A stretch of DNA of 64,000 nt from Lagopus muta. Its lineage: Eukaryota; Chordata; Aves; Galliformes; Phasianidae. Shown here one piece after another: positions 49,151-59,834 of this stretch (its first letter is position 1; every line of letters begins with the position of its first letter). The position numbers and the translations under genes are program-made. The notes beneath the pieces are model-generated. The model was not told the origin of the DNA. It searched no databases and was given only the letters and a program-made list of their open reading frames with translations. The stretch covers positions 18,710,501 to 18,774,500 of the forward strand of contig NC_064442.1 of the NCBI RefSeq assembly GCF_023343835.1, read 5' to 3'.

Positions 49151-49426
49151 GGCCGTACAGACAGCCCGCGGTGCCCCACGTGGTTGCGGAGGGCTGCGCT
49201 GCTGGATATGGGCTGAGCTTCCCCCAAACCTCCCTGCTGCCCTCAACGCCGAACCCCATCCCCTCCCACTCGAGGGCCGGTCCCTCGAACGACGCCGGGG
49301 CAGGCGGGTCCGGAGGCCGACAGGCTTCCCGTTACAGCCCTCAGCCCCATCCCCCTGTGCCGGGCGCGCTCTTGAGGCCGCACCACGGGGCGGGCGCAGC
49401 GGCTCGGCCCTCCCCTCGGCACGGAC
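49151..49426 (+). promoter_or_regulatory. HEXA: HEXA promoter and 5' UTR
   Basis: GC-rich, TATA-less DNA directly upstream of the HEXA ATG, with a GC box (GGGGCGGGCG) at 49387-49396. High CpG content continues into exon 1, as expected for a lysosomal housekeeping gene. No clear CLEAR/TFEB element (GTCACGTGAC) was found in this stretch. Confidence 0.65.
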
Positions 49427-49670
49427 ATGGCACCCGTTGCCATAGCGGCGCGGGCGCTGCTGCTCCTGGCCACGGTGGGTCCGGCGGCCGCGCTATGGCC
49501 GCAGCCCCAGCTGCGGCGCTCCCCGCCGGCCCCCGCCCGCTGCCCGCTGCCCCCTGCCCGCTTCCGCTTCGCGCACGCCGCCGGCTCCGCCGTGGGGCCG
49601 GGCTGCGCCGTGCTGGACGAGGCCTTCCAGCGGTACCGGGCGCTGATCTTCGCCGCGGCGCGGCCCGCAG
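49427..49670 (+). CDS. HEXA: HEXA exon 1 (coding part)
   Basis: 244 bases ending in phase 1 at a CAG|GTGAGG donor. It holds the signal peptide, the start of the mature chain and the conserved [11 protein letters not shown] segment. It is three codons shorter than the human exon. ATG context is GACATGG (G at -3, G at +4). Confidence 0.96.
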
Positions 49671-52600
49671 GTGAGGGGCGGCGGGGGTGTGCGCCTGGGG
49701 AGGGCTCGGTCCCCAAAGCCGAACTCCTCTCTCGCTGCTTCCGTAGAAGCCGTGCTGCCTTCTTACAGTGGAACCTTTAAACTCCGCACCTCAATAAAGC
49801 AAAGGTCTCTGTCCGGGAGCGTGGGGTGCGGCCGGAGCTCGGCTTCCCCGGCTGGCCGGGTCTGCTGTGAACTCCGCGTGGAGCTCTGCTCCCGAAGGGC
49901 ACGAGCTGACCCAGCTCTGTGGCGGAAACCTCTGCCATTGCAGCTCATTCCACTTCCACTCGTTGGTTGGTGTCCTGATCTGCTCATGGTGTCACCACAG
50001 CCTGTCCAGGACTCTCAGGGCACGTTGCCGGCTCAGGTGGAATCCCCTGTGTTGCTTTTTTCCCCTTCTTTTCTTTAGTTCAGCTGGGGCTGACAGAAGT
50101 GTAGGCTGTGGTCTTGTGGCACAGCTGCTTGAACTGAGTCTCCCAGCAGAGGCTGGTGCTGCTTTGCTACATGCAGAGGAGTGCTTTGCTTTGCTCGTGT
50201 TTTTCAAATAGTAAAAGTGGAACCAAACGAGCCCTGCAAGGCACAGTGAGCACCAGCCTGCGTGCATTTCTTTCAGGGGGGGTTTCAGTCAGGTTGGTCT
50301 TTTTATCTCAGCTTTATCTCCAGATCTCACTTCAGTTCAGCAGCATTGCGGTTTGCTTCCTTTTCTCGTGACAAAGCTGCTGCCTGTGTTGCAACTGCCC
50401 CATCGCCTCTCCGAAGTCTGAGCTCATCTTTTCTAGCAGCTCTTTGTTTGCCCAGTGCTCCATTCTTCAGAAAGAGCCGTAGATCTGCTCCCCAGTGCTT
50501 CACATGGATTGGAGCAGAAAAGGGATGACAGCAATGGAAGTTGCTTTGCTTTGTTTCCAGTGCCTTGTGGCAGAAGTGAGTTTGAAACACTCAGAAGAAA
50601 CACTTGGCTTATTTGATTTCTCAAAATTTATTATTTTAAATAGCAAGTTACAAAGACCACATAGTTTCTTAGATTTGCTGCTGTAATTACTCATGTTTTC
50701 CTGTTTCTGTCAGGGAAATTTGACCACCCCATGACTTGGAGCAATCTCTTGTGACCACCACATCAGGCTCTCTGTGTATACTCAGTTTTCCGTGTGCTCT
50801 CCTATATGTGAAGTTCACGCTGCATGCTTAATTTTAGGGCCTTTTTCCTCTTTGCCTTCCTTTTTCCACAAGTGATTAGTAATAACGGGCAGTGGAAACC
50901 CTGACTGGAAAGAAATAGTTTCTATTAATGGAAATAGTATATGACAGAAACAGTTTTCTTCCTGTTTCAGAGAGCCACTGTTCTGTCCAATTGAACAGAC
51001 AAGTGCGCCGATTGAGCTGCAGAGAGCTAAGGAGACATCAGCATCTTCTCCTGAGCCATTTGCAGTGTGCCAGGGCAGCGCTGGTCTTTCAGGAGAACAA
51101 GTTTAAGGTCCTCTTGAAAGCCTCCAAATGCTTTGGTGCCGTCCTCTCTTACCTCTGTGGACCTGTGCAAGCTGATCGGCTTTGTAGCACCCCCTCCTGA
51201 GAGCCATGGAGAGCAGGAGGCACCACTTCTGTGGGTTGTGACCTTAGAGTGTACTTCTCAATGCATTTTTCTACCTCTCCTTGGGCAGGGAAAGCAATTA
51301 CTGCCCCAGGTGGGATGATGCTAGGAACGTCTGTTACCATATCGCACTCGAAGGGACAGTTGTTAGGGTTTGAAAATACTTTGGAGATTTGTAGATGATG
51401 TCCTAGTTCTGCTGGGCTTCAGGCATGAAAGCAGAAGTGGGGCTGTGTGATCAACTCTCTGCCCTAAAGCAGCAGTGAAACCAAAATCTTCATCTGGGTA
51501 GGGGTGAGAGGGACGTGCTGGGAGGTGCACATCCCGGGAAGGGGAAGATAGGTGTTCCTCATGTCTCCAGGCCTCTGAGTGGCCGTTCCTGGTGAGCCTC
51601 TGCCTTGCCAGGCATAGAGAGCAGGTCTTGCTGTGCACCGTGTGCCAGCTCGCACGGCTGCAGGGTTGCCTTGGCTACCAGCTCGTCTGTAACTGAGGAA
51701 ACCTCAGAATGGAGGAATATCTTGGAGCCATTTCTCCTCTGCACACAGAGGTTTCACCATTCTTTCCTTGAACCCCATTTGAGGTTCTGTGTTCTCTGTG
51801 TTTCCCCCTAATATTGGTGGTGCCACAGTCTCTCTGAAGCCTGCTCGGTGGCCATCTTATGATGAGGCTCGCTCAAAACCAAGCATTCTGTTTTTCAGCC
51901 TGTTCCTGGCCATGCCACAGAGCTATAGATGTGAACTGGTGCTGCTGTGACCCACGTTGCTCCTGGACAGCTGTGGGCAGACCCACTTATCTCAGGGTGG
52001 GTTTAACACCTCCCTTTGGAGTCAGGGCAACATTTCCCATGTGTGCCAATGAATATTCAGGACTCAAAAATGCTTTTTCAGACAGGGAAGGTCAGCCAGA
52101 GCTCCTGCTTCGTCCTCCCTGGAGAAGACTTTAGTAATTGCAGCTGGTGTCCAGGAAGCCTTGGGAGCTGTTGCAGTACCAGCCTGATGTCCCCATTGCT
52201 GGCTGGGCTGGGAGGCTTGCAGCAGGGGAATTAATGCCTGTGGTCTGTGTGCCTTGCAGAGAACAAGCAGCCCTGGAAGACATCCTGCACTGAACTCCTC
52301 ATCTGGGTTGCCACACCAGGCTGCAATGGCTTTCCCAACCTGGACTCCAAGGAGAGCTGTAAGAATCAGGATGGGTGTGGGAAGAAGTGACTGGAACAGG
52401 AGTATGGGTATTTCTATGCTCCTTGGTTGGAAATAGCACCCTACAGCACTTAATCCTAATTCTGGAGAGGCAGGATCCTTGTTGTATGGTTGAGAAACTG
52501 GGACAGGGAGGGAGCAACTTAGCTGAGGGTGCTGATAAAGCAGTGGGAAAGGTTTTAAAAAAACCCACAGCCCTACCCCCAGATCAGTTCCCTTGGACCC

Positions 52601-55600
52601 AAGATTGCAGTTCCCCACCAAAATCACTGCCTGATCCAGCTGCACCCCTGCAGCTAAGGTTTTGAGCCCCTTAGCAGAATATGAACATAATGTCTGTGCC
52701 ATCTGATCTGATGCTGTGTTTCAGATAAACTGAATATCTCAAGGGACTCCATGCTGCTCTATGCCGACGCTGTCTGGGGAGCTCTTAGAGGTGAGGTGTG
52801 CTTAGAGCTTTCTGCTGGTCACTCCCACCCTGCCTGCACATCAGGACATCTCTTTGTGCCTCTCTTTCCCCATAGACTTATTTAATTGAGCTCTGTTCAG
52901 CTGCAAAAGTGACTGTGTGTGGTTCTCCCCCAGGCCTGGAGACATTCAGCCAGCTTGTTGGGAGAGACGAGAACGGCATGGTGAGTGGGTGGCTCGCATG
53001 TGGGCTGGCCAACGTGGTTCCCGTGGCAATGCAAGTCTGCCTTGGCTCCTGAGGACAAGCTGTGCTTGAAGCCAATGAGTCCTGCTAGCCCTGGGGATGA
53101 AGATGACTCTGACTGCCTCCTGCTGATGTCTGTGTTACCTGCAGACCTGCTCACTTCTTCCCTGTCTTCTCTCTTCGTGCAGTACTATATCAATGAGACA
53201 GAAATTGTGGACTTTCCCCGCTTCCCTCACCGCGGCCTGTTGCTGGACACCTCTCGCCACTACCTGCCTCTGAAAGCCATCTTGGAAACTCTGGTAGGAA
53301 ACCCGTAGTGGGAGGCATGTGTGCTGCCCCACAGGGGGATGGAGCACTTTAATCAGGTGTCCTGCTGTGATAAATGAGCATCCCTGAGTTGCCTTCCTGT
53401 TTTCTTACTTTTTTGTGTGTGTTGCTCATTTCTAAAGATCTGAGCATAGGTCACTGTGATCACATCTCATCAAGGAAGAGCTTGCCAAACCTAGGCATTT
53501 GGAGAATGCATGCTTACTTGTGTCTAGATGAAGCAACAGGCTGGGGTGAGATAGCCGTGTGACCTCAATTCTTTGTACACAGATGTGAATCACAGAAAAA
53601 TGCTTCTGTGCTGTTGGTCCTCCCTAGTGCAGTATCTGTATCTGCTCCTGGTGTCACTCACAGCTCCCTTCCTACATGGGAGGAGGAAACCCTGAGGTAT
53701 CTCAGATTCCTGTGGCCCAGCTTACTTTGTGAGGCAGGGGAGAGCACTGCCTTTTGCTTAGTTGCATTAGATGAAAGCGGGCAGAGGTCCCACATCTGTC
53801 CCAGCCAGAATTAAACTTCCAAATCTCAACCCTTGGCTCTAATATAAGGAGAATAGGGATGTTATTGTGATTGGAACCACTAATGGCCCTTCTCAGCTCT
53901 TTGTGATGCCAATATGTTTGACAGATGTCTGCATCACTCTTAGGTCCTTGGGAGCATTTGGGGATATTATGTTGTCCAGGACCTGAAGTCACTCGATTCC
54001 TCAGGCTGACAGACCTTTCAAAATGAGCAGGGTGTGCTTACCCATGTTTTCTGCTTCTTCCCAGGACGTCATGGCTTACAACAAGTTAAATGTGTTCCAC
54101 TGGCACATTGTGGACGATCCATCTTTCCCGTATGAGAGCTTTACTTTCCCAGAGCTTAGCAAGCAGGTAACCCATGCTGTTGGGTGCAGCTCCCCAGACA
54201 GCTCAGGGAATGCTGGATGCTCCTCAAGCTTGTGAGCGAGATGCTGTAATTCCTCATGTTCCTCCAGGGAGCCTTCAATGCCATGACCCATGTGTACACA
54301 GCCAGTGATGTGCAGACAGTAATCGAGTATGCTCGTCTCCGTGGCATCAGAGTCATTGCAGAGTTTGACACACCTGGGCACACGCTTTCCTGGGGTCCAG
54401 GTGAGGAACAGACCCTCACCAGAGGGCTTGGGTGCGAGGAGGGCTGCCATTGTACCTGGTGGAGGAAGGATCTCTGTGATCTGGATCGCAAAAGCGTGGC
54501 ATGAGCTTGGCATCCCATAAGCTGTCTCTGGGGAAGAGCAAGCCATCAGCTGGGATGTAGGACATAAGAGATATGGCCACACTTAGGTCCCTTCTCACTC
54601 TGCTGATTTTGTTATGACCCAGGTGCTCCAGGCCTCCTGACTCCCTGCTATTTGGGCAAGGATCCTTCTGGGACCTATGGGCCCATCAACCCCATCTTCA
54701 ACACCACCTACCAGTTTGTGACCAGTTTGTTTCAGGAGATCAGCGCAGTGTTCCCAGACTACTTCATTCACCTCGGTGGCGATGAGGTGGATTTCACGTG
54801 CTGGTGAGTGATTCCTGCAGAGATGGGTCAGGCTGGAGACTGGGGTCCGAAACAGTGCTCTGCTGCCTGGGCACTTAGCATGTGCTTGTGGATGGGTACC
54901 TTAAGGAGCAGCCACCTAAGTGTCAGGAAGAGGCAGGGGGAAAGTAGAGGGTTATTCATGTGCAGGAGAGAGCAAGAGGGAAGGAAATCTAGCACAGGAT
55001 CCCCACATCCCAGCCAGTTGCTTCTTGGCCATGATCACCAATGAATCTTGGGTGTTCTGCTCCCCTGGACTCTGAAAGAGGCTCTGTGAGTTGGTGCTTG
55101 GGGTTTCTATTCTCTTCTCTCTGGTACACAGGAAGTCCAATCCAGAAATTCTTGTCTTCATGAAGAAGATGGGCTTTGGTGAGGACTACACAAAATTAGA
55201 ATCATACTACATCCAGAGGTAAGGGTGGCTGCATCCTGAGCCAGCATCTGCAATATGTGACAGACACAAATGTCTTCTACTGTCCCTTTGGTCCTACCTT
55301 TTTGTCCCTAAAGAGAGAACCTAGTTGTGTTTTTTTTTCTTTCAAAAGACTGACTGCAAAAAGGCCTGGAGTTGAGGGAGAAAAAAGTTCTGTGAGGGGG
55401 ATGTTAGCTGTATCAGTGAACCAGAAAAGAGGGATGGGAGGACCCTAAACTCAGTATTGTTTCCATTCCAGACTCCTGGACATCGTCTCTTCCCTTGGCA
55501 AGGGCTATATGGTGTGGCAGGAGGTGTTTGACAATGGAGTGAAGGTGAGAGCTGCTCACGTGCCCTAGCACAGTTCCCTAACACTTGGGTGAATGGTGTC

Positions 55601-57389
55601 AGCACCCATGCCAAACTCACTCAAGTGAGTCTTGACCCGGCTCAAAATCCAGTTTCCTTGGAGGGAATAGATGAGTCAGGACAGGGGTGCAGGTGTAGTT
55701 CTAGTTTTCACTGTTATAACTGGTTGTGGCTTCTTTCTGGTGCAGAACCCTGCTCACCAGAGTGGTGTTTGGAGCTGGGATGGCTTGGGGGAACCCTTCT
55801 TGTGAGGGGAGGTGGTGTTCTGTTGCTGCACTGATGCTGTACGCAGGCTTTATGTGTGTTTGTGGGGCCAGGTGAGGCCAGACACGATCATCCACGTGTG
55901 GAAGAACAATCTGCCGTATGCGGAGGAGATGGCAAATGTCACCAAGGCTGGCTACAGGGCTCTGCTCTCTGCCCCCTGGTACCTCAACCGCATCTCCTAC
56001 GGGCAAGACTGGATGGCAGCCTACCAGGTGGAGCCCTTAAAGTTCAGTGGTGCGTTCCTTATGTCACATCCCCTCTTGGCTGCTGACTGCTCATTCAGAG
56101 GTGGTGCAAGGGCTGGCCTTTTTGGTCATTCGTTCTCGCTGATGGTGCGAAGGTGCTCGAATCAGTGTGCCCCTGGCTCCTGGGCTTTATGCTGTTCCCT
56201 CGCTGCAGGCAGGAAACACCTCAGCTCTTTCCCTGCCTACAGTTTGAGGCAGGGGCTTCCAGAAGGACAAATGACAGCCTCTACAGCTCAGCCAGCCCTT
56301 GGTTGTCACCGTCCCCACCCTGGGCAGGGCAGGAAGATGCAGTTGTCTTACAACACCTGATCACCTGAATGCTGTGTCCCCTGGCAGGCAGCGCTAAGCA
56401 GAAGGATCTGGTGATTGGCGGGGAGGCGTGCATGTGGGGTGAATACGTGGACGTCACCAACTTGACCCCCAGGCTCTGGTAAGAGATGTTTAGAGAGGGT
56501 TAGCTCGACTCCTTCAGCACAGCATGATGTGCACCCACTGCTGCTGGTTTGGTCTCAAGGTGCTCTGTCCTCTGGTAGCATATTTGTGTAGTAACAACTT
56601 CTCTGAGGCTTAAATGAGATTCTGTGGCTGTCTGTAAGAATGAAACGCACTCCTGTGCCACCTGCCACTGCTACCAGCTTGCGTTTAATGCTGGTCTGTC
56701 CTGTCATCTGCTCTGCACCTGACTAGGCATGTATCTTTTGATGTACAGAAGCCATGTGCTTTTATGTGTCAAAGGACTTTGGTCAGGGAGATGTTTGGGA
56801 GCTCAGCACTGCAGGAGAAGCTTTCTCTGACCTACCTGCCTTTGTCCCATGTTCCTTCAAGGCCGAGAGCCGGGGCTGTGGCTGAGAGGCTTTGGAGTAA
56901 TGCAACAGTGAGGAACCTGCAAGATGCTTATGTGCGGTTGGCTGACTTCCGCTGCGAGCTTCTCAGGTAACCGTCCCTCCTTGCTGGGCCTTGCCAACTT
57001 GTGGTGTCAGTGCACGGGACAGCCTCAGGGGATCAGCTCTGCATGGGTAGAACAGTGAGGGGGATTGAAAATGAGGTAAGCTTTCAATTGTGTGAAAAGA
57101 CCCTTGGAGGTCCACGGCATTTCTTGTGCCTGCGTGTGGGCAAAGCTTGCTGTGTGCTGTGCTGGAAGAGGGCCCCTGCTGTTGGCATGGGCTGGTAGCT
57201 CTGCAGTGGCAAGAGTTTTGTGCTGAGGAAATGGCATCCGTCAGCTCCTGCCACCCCCCTGCTGAACAGCACCAGGCACTGTTCAGTGTCCCCTGTGTAA
57301 TGTTGTCCCTCTGCTCCACTTCCAGGCGGGGTGTCCAGGCAGAGCCTCTCTTTGTAGGATACTGTGATCATGAATTCGGCGGGTTTTGA
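49427..57389 (+). CDS. HEXA: Beta-hexosaminidase subunit alpha, complete, 14 exons
   Basis: Lysosomal glycoside hydrolase (GH20) that removes terminal N-acetylhexosamine and, as alpha/beta Hex A with GM2 activator, breaks down ganglioside GM2. The exons total 1581 bases: 526 codons plus stop (human 529). A signal peptide of about 22 residues ([22 protein letters not shown]) precedes LWPQPQ. Active-site residues, by human equivalence: R177, D206, D257, H261, catalytic pair D321-E322 in [13 protein letters not shown]391, Y418, W457, E459. Sequons N118, N156 and N294 correspond in two cases to human N157 and N295. WYLNRISYG (N420/R421) is alpha-type, where beta has a DL pair, so this is HEXA and not HEXB. 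Exons 3-10, 12 and 13 have the same lengths as in human. Exon 11 is two codons shorter. The loop that in human reads GSEP is GKDP (279-282). Confidence 0.98.
49671..52259 (+). other. HEXA intron 1
   Basis: A 2.59-kb intron, the longest of the gene. CpG-rich at its start. An AATAAA lies at 49793, only 123 bases after the donor. No other feature recognised. Confidence 0.8.
52260..52358 (+). CDS. HEXA: HEXA exon 2
   Basis: 99 bases, against 93 in human, starting after TTGCAG. It encodes a diverged stretch ([17 protein letters not shown]) and the conserved ATPGCN, ending with Y115 split T|AT. This is the least conserved exon of the gene. Frame and both splice sites support it. Confidence 0.93.
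52359..52724 (+). other. HEXA intron 2
   Basis: 366 bases, consensus ends, nothing else seen. Confidence 0.85.
52725..52790 (+). CDS. HEXA: HEXA exon 3
   Basis: 66 bases, same length as human. It encodes [20 protein letters not shown] and RG. It holds an N-glycosylation sequon at N118 (NIS), near but not at the human N115 position. Confidence 0.96.
52934..52980 (+). CDS. HEXA: HEXA exon 4
   Basis: 47 bases, same length as human, encoding [16 protein letters not shown] with the first G split. Acceptor CCCCCAG, donor GTGAGT. Confidence 0.96.
53183..53293 (+). CDS. HEXA: HEXA exon 5
   Basis: 111 bases, phase 0. It encodes [20 protein letters not shown] and on through DTSRHYLPL. It holds sequon N156, R169 (human R170) and substrate-binding R177 (human R178). 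Donor GTAGGA. Confidence 0.97.
53294..54064 (+). other. HEXA intron 5
   Basis: 771 bases. No exon, repeat or RNA gene recognised. Confidence 0.85.
54065..54166 (+). CDS. HEXA: HEXA exon 6
   Basis: 102 bases, phase 0, same length as human. It encodes [20 protein letters not shown] and on to ELSKQ, including the GH20 motif HWHIVDD with D206 (human D207). Confidence 0.97.
54268..54400 (+). CDS. HEXA: HEXA exon 7
   Basis: 133 bases ending in phase 1 (G268 split). It encodes TIM-barrel residues through [17 protein letters not shown], with D257 and H261 (human D258 and H262). Confidence 0.97.
54623..54803 (+). CDS. HEXA: HEXA exon 8 (catalytic exon)
   Basis: 181 bases, same length as human. It carries the GM2-activator loop region [15 protein letters not shown] and the catalytic [12 protein letters not shown], with D321-E322 and sequon N294. 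Acceptor GACCCAG, donor GTGAGT inside W. Confidence 0.97.
54804..55131 (+). other. HEXA intron 8
   Basis: 328 bases with consensus ends. Nothing else seen. Confidence 0.85.
55132..55218 (+). CDS. HEXA: HEXA exon 9
   Basis: 87 bases, same length as human. It encodes [20 protein letters not shown] and on to ESYYIQ, closely matching the human exon. Confidence 0.96.
55472..55544 (+). CDS. HEXA: HEXA exon 10
   Basis: 73 bases, same length as human. It encodes [20 protein letters not shown] and NGVK, including the conserved VWQEVFD strand of the barrel. Confidence 0.96.
55545..55871 (+). other. HEXA intron 10
   Basis: 327 bases. The 3' end is G/T-rich (TTTGTGGGGCCAG) and lacks a strong polypyrimidine tract. 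Confidence 0.85.
55872..56049 (+). CDS. HEXA: HEXA exon 11
   Basis: 178 bases, six fewer than human; two codons are missing around [16 protein letters not shown]. It encodes [10 protein letters not shown] and [15 protein letters not shown], with W391, Y418 and the alpha-specific N420/R421. The exon opens with GTGAGG, so its acceptor overlaps a donor-like motif. Confidence 0.95.
56050..56387 (+). other. HEXA intron 11
   Basis: 338 bases, starting GTGCGT. Nothing else seen. Confidence 0.85.
56388..56478 (+). CDS. HEXA: HEXA exon 12
   Basis: 91 bases, same length as human. It encodes [20 protein letters not shown] and on to TPRLW, with active-site W457 and E459. Confidence 0.97.
56479..56861 (+). 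other. HEXA intron 12
   Basis: 383 bases. The 3' end uses a TTCAAG acceptor (AAG, not CAG). Nothing else seen. Confidence 0.85.
56862..56966 (+). CDS. HEXA: HEXA exon 13
   Basis: 105 bases, same length as human. It encodes [20 protein letters not shown] and on to FRCELLR. The NAT sequon here is absent in human HEXA. Confidence 0.96.
56967..57325 (+). other. HEXA intron 13
   Basis: 359 bases with consensus ends. Nothing else seen. Confidence 0.85.
57326..57389 (+). CDS. HEXA: HEXA exon 14 (stop codon)
   Basis: Coding part of the last exon: [20 protein letters not shown] then TGA at 57387-57389. The GYC cysteine matches the C-terminal disulfide cysteine of human HEXA (C522). Confidence 0.97.
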
Positions 57390-57581
57390 AAGGAGAATCC
57401 CACTGCCCTCAGTCTCTGTGCACACCAGAGGAATGATCTCTTGCTCTCTCAAAAGCTGCTGGCATGGTAAAGGGACCCCTTTCCTACCCCTGCTTCTGCT
57501 TTTGCATTGTTGCAATGGACATTTTTTTTCTTAGCGTGCACTCTTTGCCTCTTTTTCTATTTTGGTTTCTTTAAATCTATA

Positions 57582-57587
57582 AATAAA
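57582..57587 (+). terminator. HEXA: HEXA poly(A) signal
   Basis: AATAAA, 193 bases after the stop codon, in an AT-rich stretch. It gives a 3' UTR of roughly 210 bases. Confidence 0.8.
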
Positions 57588-57609
57588 TGACCTCAAAGAG
57601 AAAAAGATG

Positions 57610-58950
57610 CCTTTTCATACTCAGCTGGGGCTTGGGAACACCACACCAGGGCTTTTTGTTAGCAGGAGATGGATAGGTCCCGCTCTGGGGCAGGCTGGTT
57701 CCAGAGATGTTGGTGGAGGGGCATCTGGCTATGCCTCACCCTGCTGTCTCTGGAGCTTACTGGATGCCTGCTCAGCTGGATAAGCTGTGCTTAGTCTCTG
57801 CCAGTATCCCAGATTTCATCTCTGCTAAGAGAATGTGGTGTCCAGTTGTACAGCAGTGTGTGCAGGGGAGAATCCTATGTGTAACTGGCCTGCAAGCACC
57901 TGGATGTCGCTGCCACCTTGGTTTTGCTTCTGTGGTCTCCTGCACACCAACACTGCTGCATCACTTGTTGCTTCCTGTCCTTTCTGTCTCATCTCTCTGT
58001 ACCTCAGCTGTGTCTAAGCAGGAGGCCTGTCTCCAAGCCAGTGTCTCTGCTGCCCCAAACCCTGTCTGCTCCTACTCGAAGCCTCTCACAGACCTCGCAG
58101 CCCTGCTGAGCTGGGTGCATGGATGTCATGGAGTCCCAGCTCAGTTCTTCAGTCGGCTGTGGCCTCTGCTGAGGACTTGGCCAAATTATCTGTCCTGCTG
58201 CTGCTCTGTAGTGAGCTTGGAGAAGCTCGTTTCTGGTTCTCCTGCAGCCACGTGGTTTGGTTTGGACGCGTTTCCTTGGAGAAGAGGCTGCTGTTGGCAT
58301 GTTGAGGAGCAGGGACAGTCATGGTTCTGGTACTTTGATGGGTAGGGTTGCCCTGCTGGAAATCCCAACCAGTGTGAGCATGAGGATCTCTCTGGGAGAA
58401 ATCCTGAAAGCCAGGACTCTTGTGTATTCATCCTGGTCTGAAATGAGTGAGATCTGCTGTTTGCTCTCTGTTATGGCTGGAAACTTATTATTATTAATTT
58501 GGAATTAAAATCATTCCTAAATCGTCAAGCCTTGTGTTTCTCACTCTCCTGTGAAAGAATACCTGGGTAGTTCTTGCTTGATGTGATACAACCCCCTGAG
58601 TTCTAGGGGAAAAGAAAGCATGCTGGAGCCCTTGCACATGATGTTTAGCTGCTGGCCAGGTCTGGGGGAAAGATGGGTATTTTTGCTGGCTCCTGACAGC
58701 CCATGTGCTGTTTCCTGAGTGAAGATGCTCTTCTGCTTCCTCAGAGTCTCTCTGGGAAGCTCACATCCCTTTTTTCTGTTTTTGTTTGTTTGTTTGTTTT
58801 TGTTTTCTGTTTTTTTAATCACAATTTCTGCCCGGGCCCAATGGTTCAGGTGGGACATTGAAGGCAAGCCAGGATCGCCTGTCACTCCTGGCACGTTCGT
58901 TTCTCTTAACTTGAGTAACTCCTAACACAAGAGTCATAAATAATAATAGC
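57610..58950. other. Intergenic region between HEXA and CELF6
   Basis: About 1.3 kb with no gene recognised. It holds a T-rich (GTTT)n tract near 58784-58803 and an ATTAAA at 58504 that could be a weak second HEXA poly(A) signal. A 212-codon plus frame at 57707-58345 shows no domain. Confidence 0.7.
58784..58803. repeat. (GTTT)n microsatellite
   Basis: About four GTTT units followed by further T-rich sequence. Confidence 0.85.
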
Positions 58951-59667
58951 TTGACGTGCTGTCAAGTCCCAGAGAGCTCCGAGGAGGCTGTAAGACGGCT
59001 CCTTCTCCCCTACGAGGATTTGCAGGCGATCTGCGGCAGCTTTGCCCCGAGGCCGTGAGCCCGCAGGGCAGCAGGCGGGGTCCCTTTGGGGCCGGGGCGC
59101 CCATCTGTCGGGGTGCCGCCGGTCCCCCCGTTTCCCCACCGCGTCCTTGCGGCTTCCTTCGAGAACATCTATTTTTACCCGGGATTTGTCATGTAAAACT
59201 TGCCGGGGAGAACACGGGAACGTGCAGCGTGTGAATCACTCGGGGCCAACGGGTTTAAAAATAAACACGAGCGGTGCCGGAGAGCGGCAGCTGCCTCTGC
59301 CCGGCCCCCCAAAACCGCCCGGCACAAACACGGGGCAGCCGCGGGGCGAAGCTGAGAGCGGGGCCGGCACCGGAGGAGGGTGGGAAAAAAATACCGGCAC
59401 GGCTGTTTGTGCCGAAACGCGTCCAAAACGAGACCAAAATCGCGATTAGCGACGCCGGCCCGGGGGGCACGAACGGCTTCGGCGGCGCACGGGGACGCTG
59501 GCAGCACGGCCGGCCGCTCCGCGCCGCGGCTGTTAACGCCGAGCTGCCGGCGGCCGCGGACCGCCTCCGGGGGGCGGGGGGGCGGGGGCGGGGCCGGGCC
59601 CCCCCGCGGGATTGGCCGCCGCCGCCTCATTATGCTAATGCCTCGCGCCCGGCCGGGGCCGGCCGGC

Positions 59668-59675
59668 TGACGTCA
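59668..59675. promoter_or_regulatory. CRE palindrome TGACGTCA
   Basis: A full CREB/ATF site 160 bases upstream of the CELF6 ATG. Confidence 0.75.
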
Positions 59676-59694
59676 GCGGGCCGGCGGCGGCGGA

Positions 59695-59775
59695 GCCGAG
59701 CGGGGCCGAGCGCGGCCGGGCCGAGCCGAGCGGCGCCGAGCGGTTCCGAACGGTTCCGAGCGGCGCCGAGCGGGG
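59695..59775. repeat. Degenerate decamer repeats in CELF6 5' leader
   Basis: Repeated GCCGAGCGGn and TTCCGAnCGG units directly before the ATG region. They would make a strongly structured 5' UTR. Confidence 0.75.
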
Positions 59776-59834
59776 CGGGCGGGCCGGGCCGGGCCGGCGG
59801 GGCGGGGCGCGGCGGCGGCGGCGGCGGAGCGGCC

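Larger units (their letters stand above)
58955..59834 (+). promoter_or_regulatory. CELF6: CELF6 CpG-island promoter and 5' UTR
   Basis: Very GC-rich DNA with clustered GC boxes at about 59571-59594, an inverted CCAAT box (ATTGG) at 59611-59615 and a perfect CRE (TGACGTCA) at 59668-59675. A TATA box is not evident; the only AT-rich break is TTATGCTAAT at 59630-59639, an octamer-like motif. The island continues to about 60120. The order GC boxes, CCAAT, CRE, start codon is a plausible core promoter. Confidence 0.8.

Noticed and set aside
57707-58345. A 212-codon plus-strand frame between HEXA and CELF6.
   Set aside because: Cys/Ser/Leu-rich with no domain, downstream of the HEXA poly(A) signal and without a promoter of its own.
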